Shown here piece after piece: positions 1 through 5,143 of a DNA stretch of 6,979 nucleotides. Both the position numbers and the translations under genes were made by a program. Within the stretch, counting starts at the first letter, position 1, and the number at the start of each line of letters is the position of its first letter. The stretch comes from Microcaldota archaeon. Lineage in GTDB: Archaea; Micrarchaeota; Micrarchaeia; Micrarchaeales; Micrarchaeaceae. The DNA is taken from positions 1-6,979 of the forward strand of contig DAHXNT010000031.1 of the NCBI GenBank assembly GCA_027365215.1, written 5' to 3'. The notes beneath the pieces were generated by a model that worked only from the letters and a program-made list of their open reading frames with translations, was not told the DNA's origin and did not search any database.

Positions 1-294
1 CATTATTGACGTGGTCTTCGCGATGTGGGCCATGCCGCCGTAGTTGTTGTAGGAGTACTGCAGCTCCTCGAGGAACGGCACCATCTTCTCCTTTATCATG
101 CTGTCGGATATGCCGAGCCCCTTGAGAACCTCTTCCGCTGTCATCTGCGCGGTCATGCCAGCATACTTGCCGAGGTCGATGCTGTCCAGCTGCAGGCCGA
201 ATATGTTTCTTACCGCCTCTATGTAGTAGGCGGGATCCTGCTCGCAGTAGAGCAGCGTGCCCTTTATGTCGAACAATGCGAATCTCTTTGACAT
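1..294 (-). CDS. HAD-superfamily (subfamily IA-like) hydrolase, N-terminal 98 residues, runs off the left end
   Basis: Reading frame from ATG at 294 to the window edge with no stop; only the first 98 residues are visible. The start MSKRFALFDIKGTLLY is a HAD motif I: a hydrophobic strand, nucleophile Asp9, then Thr13. The following helical stretch (about residues 18-90, with GMTAQMT and KGLGI) looks like the start of a C1 cap domain as in subfamily IA phosphatases. The usual second Asp of DxDGT is Lys11 here. DxK-type motif I is known from the HDHD3/REG-2-like branch, so this need not mean an inactive protein, but the general acid/base Asp of standard phosphatases is absent. Motifs II-IV lie outside the window, so substrate and activity cannot be judged. 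The ATG lies 87 bp after the upstream gene's stop and has its own TATA-like element, so it is probably transcribed separately. Confidence 0.8.
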   Translation of the reverse strand, partial: MSKRFALFDIKGTLLYCEQDPAYYIEAVRNIFGLQLDSIDLGKYAGMTAQMTAEEVLKGLGISDSMIKEKMVPFLEELQYSYNNYGGMAHIAKTTSIM

Positions 295-327
295 GTTAAC
301 ACCTAATTAGGATTTGTCAAAATAAAG

Positions 328-346
328 TTTAAAGGTATAAGTATAC
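328..346 (-). promoter_or_regulatory. Putative promoter of the HAD gene: TATA-like TTTAAA with an adjacent inverted repeat
   Basis: On the minus strand TTTAAA (333 to 328) lies about 35 bp from the ATG at 294. With the usual archaeal spacing of about 25 bp this puts transcription start near 305 and gives a leader of about 10 nt. Directly upstream, where BRE/TFB contacts are expected, is an inverted repeat GTATA-N2-TATAC (335-346). No experimental support; called from position and AT-richness only. Confidence 0.4.
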
Positions 347-348
347 GT

Positions 349-367
349 CAGGAAAGCTTGGTTCCTG
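349..367 (-). terminator. Putative terminator after the 234-residue gene
   Basis: A 6-bp perfect inverted repeat, CAGGAA / TTCCTG with a 7-nt loop (349-354 and 362-367), begins 14 nt past the TGA at 382-384. On the minus strand it is followed by a T-rich stretch down to about 318. Archaeal termination relies mainly on T-tracts, so the hairpin may be incidental. The T-rich part also overlaps the HAD promoter. Confidence 0.35.
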
Positions 368-381
368 CCGTACGCTCGGGT

Positions 382-1086
382 TCAGAGTCCGTGGAACCAG
401 TGGCCTCCTCCTGCGCTGGCCTTTGACTTCTTCTTGCCGCCGAACAGGCCGCCCTTCTTGGCTGGGGCTGCAGCAGCAGCTGCCGCGTATTCCTTGAGTA
501 TGTCAGGGTGCTCGGTTGCGTATTCGCCCTGCCACTCGTGGAACGATTCCATCTTCTTAGCGAACTGCTCCTCGGTCTTCGCCTCGTATTCCGGCCTTAT
601 CCTTTTCCATTCCTCCATCTTTATGCCGTACGGGGCGGTCTCCCTTACCCTCTGCGGCTCGAAGGTGTACTTGAAGAACTCGCTGTAGTAATCGTAGTCG
701 CGCTCGTTTACGGCCGCCGGGTCCACGTGGACGCTCTGCGTGCCGAGGAATTCGACGATCTCGTCCCTGCTCATCTTCTCCTTCTGGTTGCCTGAGCCGG
801 TGTTGTTGTATATCACTAGTATGGTCCCCTTCACGTAGTTGACCGTGGCCTTTATGACCGGTTCGAGAAGCATCAGCCTGTATTGGAGCCTCGCGGAATG
901 CGGTATGTCGATGAGCTCCTTCTGGGAAATGTTGGAGAACAGAACCCTCTTTATTGTCTTGTACGGCAGCACGTACTTGGTGCCATTCTCCTCGACGGAC
1001 CAGTTGTAGTTCTCGGTTCCGGGCTCGTTCTTCCTGGCTGTCGCCCTCTTGTTGAATTCGGTTATTATCTCGTCGATTCTCTCCAT
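382..1086 (-). CDS. Protein of unknown function (234 aa), possible degenerate HMA/ferredoxin-like domain, Ala run and Lys/Gly-rich tail; next to tes
   Basis: Not recognised as a named family. The ATG at 1086 is supported by GAGGG seven bases upstream (1098-1094), and it begins 31 bp after the tes stop, so the two are probably cotranscribed. Residues about 62-118 read helix (ARLQYRLMLLE), two beta strands (PVIKATVNYVKGTILVIYN), then helix (SRDEIVEFLG). This order resembles the latter part of a heavy-metal-associated (HMA) ferredoxin-like domain, but the metal-binding CxxC is absent; the protein has no cysteine at all. Residues 125-200 are charged and aromatic-rich (DYDYYSEFFKY, EEWKRIRPEYEAK) and probably helical. 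The end is low-complexity: seven consecutive Ala (201-207), a KKGGLFGGKKKSK segment, and a final GGGHWFHGL. There is no signal peptide or clear membrane segment. The basic Gly-Leu-Phe tail might touch membranes or a partner protein. The HMA comparison is by eye and weak. Confidence 0.85.
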   Translation of the reverse strand: MERIDEIITEFNKRATARKNEPGTENYNWSVEENGTKYVLPYKTIKRVLFSNISQKELIDIPHSARLQYRLMLLEPVIKATVNYVKGTILVIYNNTGSGNQKEKMSRDEIVEFLGTQSVHVDPAAVNERDYDYYSEFFKYTFEPQRVRETAPYGIKMEEWKRIRPEYEAKTEEQFAKKMESFHEWQGEYATEHPDILKEYAAAAAAAPAKKGGLFGGKKKSKASAGGGHWFHGL

Positions 1087-1117
1087 GGCTCATCCCTCTT
1101 GTTGCTTCATGCCCGCA

Positions 1118-3175
1118 TCAATGGTGGCCGCCGCATGAGCATCCGCCGCCAAGGCCATTGTCCATATCGCCAAGGCTGCTATCTGCGTCGCCGCAGCCGC
1201 ATGAGCATCCTGCCTCTTCATGTGCGGAAAACTCAGCGCCTTCGAATGCCATGCCTGTGCCGGATGCATCTATGTGAGATGGCTGTGGCGATTGTGCCGG
1301 TGTTGGCGCCGCATGCTCTGTTTGCGGTGCGTGCGACGGCATCGCCGCCTTCTGCTCCTGCACCATGCCGCCGCTTGTGGCGACTGGCACTGTCACGCTC
1401 TGCGCGAACGTCTCGTTGACAAAGCTATTGACCGACTTGCCGCCGTTTACAGGCAGCGCGAAGTAGTCGACCATCTCGCCATACGTCTTCATGTATGCAG
1501 GAGTTGCCTCGATCTCCTTGACGTTCCTCTTGTACTTGTCTGACGAATATGTCCAGCCCGGATGCGATGACTCCCATTCCTTGACAGGTATGCTATACTG
1601 CTTCTGCACCTTGTCCCTGTATACCTCCGGGAAGACGTTGAATGTGCAGAATGGCAGCACTTCACCGTCAGGCATGGCGTAGTGTATGTCGCACTTCTCC
1701 ACCCTGTGTATGTCGTAGGTGTACTCGTCCTGGAAGTGCATCATGCCGAGGAATATGGACTTCATCTGCAGCTTGCCCATGCTCGAGAAGTCGTGCTTCA
1801 GGAATATGCTCATGAGAAGCTTCGCGAAGTTGACCGACTTCGGCTGGTTCTTCTTGTCTATGAACTTCCTTATGCCGATAAGCGTCTTTACCGCTATCGC
1901 CCTCTTCGCGAGCTTGCTCTTGCCTTCCATCTCATCGACCGCCCTCTGCAGGTGCTCGATTAGGCCCGCCGCGTCGACGAACCTGGTAAGCGGCACTATC
2001 TTGTTGTCGCTGTCTATGAATATGTAGGCCCCTGCCCCGCACGCGAAGTGTATCGACAGGTCGTACTTGTACTCTCCGGTCAGCGCCTCTATGAACCTGT
2101 TTATCCCGCCGACATACGGCACAGAGAACCAGTCGTCCTTCTTTATAACGCCATGCGTCTGTTCCTCTATCAGCTTGATGGCTCCCGGTATCGAGATGCG
2201 CTGGTTCTCCCTCTGCCTTGAAGGCATACGACCCACTAGCGATACGGGCTGGAAGTTGACCGCGCGCACTACGTCGCTGTTGTTTATCGCGAAGTTGACC
2301 ATGTCCCCGAGCTCGTGCTCGTTTATCCCCCTTATAACCGTAGGAACGAGGACCGCGTTGAGCCCCGCCTTCCTCAGCGCATCTAGCGTCGCCGGAATCT
2401 CCCAGTGGTTCTTCGGGTTTGCCCTCCTGCTCACCCCGTCGAAGCTCATGTAAAGCGTGCTCACTCCGGCATGCCTGAACTTTACGGCCAGCTCCGGGTC
2501 GTTCGCGATGGTTATTCCTGTAGTGTTAAGCTGTATCTGGTCAAAGCCCACCTCCTTCGCCATCTTCACGATCTCGACGATCCTCGGATGCAGCGTCGGC
2601 TCACCGCCGGTTATCTGTATCGCGTTCGCAGGTATGGGCTTCTGGTTCCTCAGGTTGAGGAATATGTGCCTTATCTCCTCGAGTGTCGGCTCGTATATCG
2701 GCTCGCCCTCCTTTGCGTAGAAGAAGCAGTACCAGCAGCTCAGGTGGCACCTGTTGGTTACTACTACGTTCGCCAGGCCGGTGTGCGACTTGTGCCTGCT
2801 GCACATTCCGCAGTCGAACGGGCAGTTCGCACCATTCGTCTCGGATATGTAGTTGGGGTTCTCGAAGCCTCTCCCGAAGTAGTTGTACCTGCGCATCTTC
2901 ATGTACATATCATAGTCTTCCCAGTACTTTTCCACGGTCCACTTGTGCTCCGGGCAGTACTTCCTTATCATGACGTTGTCGCCGTCCTTGTATATCGTGC
3001 CGGTTATGATGAGTTTGCACTCAGGGCAGACCGTCTGGGTCTTCTCTATCACAGGCATGGCCTCTATCTCCTCCATCGTCCTGTGGTAAGGCGCCAGCAC
3101 CGGATTCTTCGAGTAGTCCTGCTCGACATCGGCTATAGCATCATTTGTGATCTCTATTTGTTGCTCCTCTGCCAT
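1118..3175 (-). CDS. tes: Radical SAM tetraether lipid synthase-like protein (Tes/MJ0619 family) with a Cys/His-rich C-terminal extension, 685 aa
   Basis: Tes enzymes use radical SAM chemistry to couple phytanyl chains of archaeol-type lipids into membrane-spanning tetraethers at the membrane. Domains, numbered from this start: a rubredoxin-like N-terminal site (CPEC at 50-53, CPEH at 74-77); a first Cx3Cx2C (CPFDCGMC, 118-125); the radical SAM cluster motif CHLSCWYC (143-150); ITGGEPT (188-194); the core barrel; C379; and the family-typical block around MHFQDEYTYD, C495 and C510 (DGEVLPFCTFN). Two Cx3Cx2C motifs plus the CPEC/CPEH site are hallmarks of MJ0619. Residues about 575-685 are extra: low-complexity Ala/Pro/Ser/Gln, then GCSCGCGD and a terminal CSCGGHH. 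The ATG at 3175 is preferred over TTG at 3196 because GTGAT-N3 precedes it in ribosome-binding register and the TATA box is only about 10 bp from the TTG. Radical SAM class is certain; the lipid substrate is inferred from family. Confidence 0.87.
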   Translation of the reverse strand: MAEEQQIEITNDAIADVEQDYSKNPVLAPYHRTMEEIEAMPVIEKTQTVCPECKLIITGTIYKDGDNVMIRKYCPEHKWTVEKYWEDYDMYMKMRRYNYFGRGFENPNYISETNGANCPFDCGMCSRHKSHTGLANVVVTNRCHLSCWYCFFYAKEGEPIYEPTLEEIRHIFLNLRNQKPIPANAIQITGGEPTLHPRIVEIVKMAKEVGFDQIQLNTTGITIANDPELAVKFRHAGVSTLYMSFDGVSRRANPKNHWEIPATLDALRKAGLNAVLVPTVIRGINEHELGDMVNFAINNSDVVRAVNFQPVSLVGRMPSRQRENQRISIPGAIKLIEEQTHGVIKKDDWFSVPYVGGINRFIEALTGEYKYDLSIHFACGAGAYIFIDSDNKIVPLTRFVDAAGLIEHLQRAVDEMEGKSKLAKRAIAVKTLIGIRKFIDKKNQPKSVNFAKLLMSIFLKHDFSSMGKLQMKSIFLGMMHFQDEYTYDIHRVEKCDIHYAMPDGEVLPFCTFNVFPEVYRDKVQKQYSIPVKEWESSHPGWTYSSDKYKRNVKEIEATPAYMKTYGEMVDYFALPVNGGKSVNSFVNETFAQSVTVPVATSGGMVQEQKAAMPSHAPQTEHAAPTPAQSPQPSHIDASGTGMAFEGAEFSAHEEAGCSCGCGDADSSLGDMDNGLGGGCSCGGHH

Positions 3176-3199
3176 ATCATCACGTTTTTTTATCAATTT

Positions 3200-3221
3200 C
3201 GAAAGTATTTAAACCCTTTCG
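3200..3221 (-). promoter_or_regulatory. tes promoter: TATA box inside an inverted repeat
   Basis: On the minus strand TTTAAATA (3213 to 3206) is a good archaeal TATA box, preceded by a purine-rich BRE-like stretch (CCGAAAGG). Expected transcription start is near 3185, about 10 nt before the ATG at 3175. The box sits in the 10-bp spacer of a perfect inverted repeat CGAAAG-N10-CTTTCG (3200-3205 and 3216-3221). A dimeric regulator bound there would block TBP/TFB, so this is a candidate operator; that role is inference. Confidence 0.5.
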
Positions 3222-3328
3222 GTTCAAAGACGTAAAGAATTTCGGAAAATGCAGGTCAGATATACCTCTGTAAGCCTGGAAAATTGTGAGAATTGAGAGA
3301 TGGAAGAACCAACATGAGAAAGCTGGAG
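3222..3328. other. Intergenic stretch between the Nudix stop and the tes promoter, no gene seen
   Basis: No plausible coding frame, tRNA, or paired C and D boxes on either strand. The minus strand just after the Nudix TAA is pyrimidine-rich with a few short T runs (for example CAATTTTCC near 3280), which may be enough for archaeal termination of the Nudix transcript. No clear hairpin was found. Confidence 0.5.
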
Positions 3329-3775
3329 TTATTTGAGTATATGAGTACCGTTTATCTCGCGCGCTATCACGCCAGTCTCGACGGTGTCCTCAAGGAGCCT
3401 GCCGACTGACTCTCTCTTGCGCTCGTCTGAGATCGATTTGAGCAGCTCTGCCTCTGTAAACCCCTTTATCCTTGAAGACCCTGCGCCTTTTGGCACCGGC
3501 GATACCTTCGACTTCGCGATATAAAGGTAGTGGGTCTCTGTCCCGTTGCTGTGCCTGCACCTCTCGCTGTCAAACCCGTACAGGTGGTTGGTCTTCCTCA
3601 GGAACGATATGTCCTTGGCGCGTATGCCAGTCTTGCTGCTTATTATCCTTAGCATCGCCTCGTGGTAGCCCTCGCCCTTCTTCACTTCGCCGCCCACGAG
3701 CCCAAAGCCACCCTTCTCCCTGAGCACGTAGATCTTGTCCTTGTAATACAATAATGAGTATACGTGTTCGCACAT
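3329..3775 (-). CDS. Nudix-fold protein with a degenerate Nudix box, 148 aa, probably non-catalytic
   Basis: The N-terminal half follows the Nudix pattern: strand YSLLYYKDKIYVLREKGG, a GLVGGEV strand-loop, then the Nudix helix at residues 29-51. Against the consensus GX5EX7REUXEEXGU it keeps Gly29, Glu35, Arg43, Gly50 and Ile51. The Glu after Arg is Ile44, and the paired glutamates that bind the catalytic metals are Ser47 and Lys48. Hydrolysis of nucleoside diphosphate-linked substrates by the usual mechanism is therefore unlikely; a binding, regulatory or RNA-related role is possible. Residues 84-148 finish the fold with a charged helix (SISDERKRESVGRLLED). ATG 3775 is chosen over GTG 3784 because GGTG (3785-3782) is better placed as a ribosome binding site for the ATG and would overlap a GTG start. 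The gene is 90 bp downstream of nop5 with its own TATA-like element. Confidence 0.8.
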   Translation of the reverse strand: MCEHVYSLLYYKDKIYVLREKGGFGLVGGEVKKGEGYHEAMLRIISSKTGIRAKDISFLRKTNHLYGFDSERCRHSNGTETHYLYIAKSKVSPVPKGAGSSRIKGFTEAELLKSISDERKRESVGRLLEDTVETGVIAREINGTHILK

Positions 3776-3803
3776 CCTACGCACCGGTAAGAGCTTTCAT
3801 CTA

Positions 3804-3816
3804 AGTAATTTATTTG
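3804..3816 (-). promoter_or_regulatory. Putative promoter of the Nudix-like gene
   Basis: The minus strand has an AT-rich element, AAATAAATTA, centred near 3811, about 36 bp from the ATG at 3775. This implies transcription start near 3786 and a leader of about 10 nt that would just include the GGTG ribosome binding site (3785-3782). Position-based call only. Confidence 0.35.
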
Positions 3817-3824
3817 TTGTGCTG

Positions 3825-3872
3825 AAAAAGAGGGAAAGGCATGGACTTTCTGCAGGTATTAGGTATTACCTG
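3825..3872 (-). terminator. Putative nop5 terminator: hairpin over the stop codon and a T5 tract
   Basis: An inverted repeat CAGGTA / TACCTG (3853-3858 and 3867-3872, 8-nt loop) spans the nop5 TAA stop. About 25 nt further on the minus strand is CTCTTTTTC (T5 at 3829-3825). Short T-tracts are the main intrinsic termination signal in archaea. The hairpin could be chance. Confidence 0.35.
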
Positions 3873-5026
3873 AACTTCCTTTTCGGCGGGCGCCTGTTGC
3901 CTCCATGCGGCTGGTCGCGATGGTCATGATGATTCTTCTGGTCGTGACGGTTGTCGTGGCGGTTGTCATGACTGCTGTCGCGGCGGTTGCCGCGGTCCGG
4001 CTTCTGCCATCTGCCTCTGTCTGGGCGGTTGTCCTGCCTGTTGAAGCCGTCCTGCTTTCCGTGATTGTTGAACCTGTTTGGTCTGTTCTGCCTGTTCTGT
4101 CTGTTGAAGCTGTCCTGCCTTCCGGGCTTATTGAACCTGTTGAACTTGCCGGATCCTCCGCGGCCGTACTGCCTGTTGTCAGCATTCCTCTCCTTCCTCT
4201 CGGGCCTGTCGGGGGTGCTAGCCTTCATGCGCTCCACGCTCTTGTCTAGCGTCTCCTTCAGCTCCTTCGCTATGAAGTTCTTAGTGTAATAGTCAGCCTT
4301 CAGCGCAATGGTCAGCTTCGCCGCGTACATCCTCGCCATCTTGCCCTTGACGGACTTCTTCGCCGCGGTGATCACCGGCAGCTTGAACAGTATGCCGTAC
4401 TTCGGCGGCTTGCTCCCGTACTTTATGTGCTTGAACAGCGCCTTCTCAGCACCGAGAAGCTGTATGGTGCTTGCTGGCATGGTCGCAAGCCTCTCCATCG
4501 AGCCCGCCTTGCTGAGGAGCTCCGCGGCTATCATCGTGTCAGTCAGGTACGACGTGTTAGGCAGCAGCCTCTTAGAAGCCGCGGTTATGTATGATTCCAT
4601 TACTGCCATGGCTGACTGCATCCTGTATGCCATGTTGGCGAACCCCGCGAGCGCAATCTTCTCCTCGCCGCCGAGCTTCCTTCCCATGGTCGTATCCAGC
4701 CTGGAAAGGATGCTGTCGGCCTTCTTCTCGTCCTTGAGAAGGGAGAGCAGCTGCTCCCTGGTCGGGTTCTGATTCTCGGCCATTAGCATCGCAAGGCCTA
4801 TGAACGTCTGCGGGTTGCCTATCTTTATCTCTGGATAGTATATGCCATACCACTCGCTAAGCCTCTCGTACGCGAGGTTGTACGACTTCGCGGTCTCGTT
4901 GTACGCGTCTATAGACTGTATGAGCGCGAACTCCTCGCTGGCGTACGCTTCCTTTATGTCGCTCTTTGCTGCCGCGATTGCCTTTTCCCTGAGTTCCTCG
5001 AAAGGATCAGCCAAGTCATTCACCAT
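3866..5026 (-). CDS. nop5: Nop5 (Nop56/58 family) C/D-box sRNP core protein lacking the N-terminal fibrillarin-binding domain, with a long disordered tail, 386 aa
   Basis: Nop5 bridges L7Ae-bound C/D guide RNA and the 2'-O-methyltransferase fibrillarin in rRNA/tRNA methylation. Residues about 8-150 are the coiled-coil region (SEEFALIQSIDAYNETAKSY, then RLSEWYGIYYPEI, very typical). Residues about 152-268 are the Nop domain: LLPNTSYLTDTM, AGSMERLATMPASTIQLLGA, KALFKH, PPKYGILF, KGKMARMYAAKL. The roughly 120-residue N-terminal domain that binds fibrillarin in other archaeal Nop5 proteins is absent, and only 117 bp separate this start from the divergent glyS, so it is not encoded just upstream. 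Residues 270-386 form an Asn/Arg/Gln/Asp/His/Gly-rich tail with FNRQ and NRFN motifs. ATG 5026 is the first start within the homologous region. It has no well-placed ribosome binding site (GGAGGG at 5049-5044 is 17 nt away), which fits a near-leaderless mRNA. The family is certain. Confidence 0.95.
   Translation of the reverse strand: MVNDLADPFEELREKAIAAAKSDIKEAYASEEFALIQSIDAYNETAKSYNLAYERLSEWYGIYYPEIKIGNPQTFIGLAMLMAENQNPTREQLLSLLKDEKKADSILSRLDTTMGRKLGGEEKIALAGFANMAYRMQSAMAVMESYITAASKRLLPNTSYLTDTMIAAELLSKAGSMERLATMPASTIQLLGAEKALFKHIKYGSKPPKYGILFKLPVITAAKKSVKGKMARMYAAKLTIALKADYYTKNFIAKELKETLDKSVERMKASTPDRPERKERNADNRQYGRGGSGKFNRFNKPGRQDSFNRQNRQNRPNRFNNHGKQDGFNRQDNRPDRGRWQKPDRGNRRDSSHDNRHDNRHDQKNHHDHRDQPHGGNRRPPKRKFR
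4016..4141 (-). repeat. Imperfect 63-bp tandem duplication in the nop5 tail (2 x 21 residues)
   Basis: Two adjacent units, 4141-4079 and 4078-4016, encode residues 296-316 and 317-337 of Nop5. Both begin NRFN and share a GxQDxFNRQ core followed by an NR(Q)NRP-like end. At DNA level the segments 4038-4079 and 4101-4142 match at 36 of 42 bases by manual alignment, so the duplication is fairly recent or kept homogeneous. Confidence 0.8.
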
Positions 5027-5143
5027 GTTGCGCCGGCGGGATGCCCTCCGACCTTCTAATATTCTCTCGTTATGTTCTTTAATATTTGTGTGCCTATTTA
5101 TTAGGGATTCGCTTAAGCTCATGCTCAAACGTGCCGTGATATA
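5027..5143. promoter_or_regulatory. Divergent promoter region between nop5 and glyS
   Basis: This 117-bp AT-rich gap must hold both promoters. For glyS, TATTTATTA (5095-5103) would give transcription start near 5124 and a leader of about 20 nt containing GTGAT (5136-5140), three bases before the ATG. For nop5 on the minus strand two TATA-like elements are possible: AATATT (5063-5058), implying a leader of about 9 nt, and AAATATTAAAG (5086-5076), implying about 32 nt that includes GGAGGG. An 8-bp palindrome GCTTAAGC lies at 5111-5118. The choice between elements is not settled by sequence alone. Confidence 0.45.

Noticed and set aside
557..1093. Minus-strand 178-codon frame starting at 1093, overlapping the 234-residue gene
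   Set aside because: Very Arg/Gln/Gly-rich shifted frame of the 234-residue gene. Its ATG lies within the spacer between that gene's ribosome binding site and start.
883..1419. Plus-strand 178-codon frame, and the similar frames opposite tes (for example 2405-3235)
   Set aside because: They are antisense to strongly recognisable genes, have odd composition (Val/Leu/Arg-rich) and no family motifs; they are mirror frames of GC-biased codons.
3173..3183. C-box-like GTGATGATA, considered as part of a C/D-box sRNA
   Set aside because: No suitably placed D, C' or D' boxes; it is explained as the ribosome binding site and start of tes.
3176..3196. TTG start of tes at 3196 (seven extra residues)
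   Set aside because: It lies only about 10 bp from the TATA box, probably upstream of the transcription start, while ATG 3175 has GTGAT-N3 in ribosome-binding register.
3953..4141. Repetitive DNA in the nop5 tail, considered as a CRISPR-like or satellite array
   Set aside because: The periodicity keeps the reading frame (63 bp, 21 residues), the units are adjacent without distinct spacers, and the region encodes the protein tail.
3859..4185. A 108-codon Thr/Ser-rich frame in the nop5 tail, considered as a separate repetitive gene
   Set aside because: It is the out-of-frame reading of the repetitive nop5 tail; the in-frame reading continues the Nop domain without interruption.
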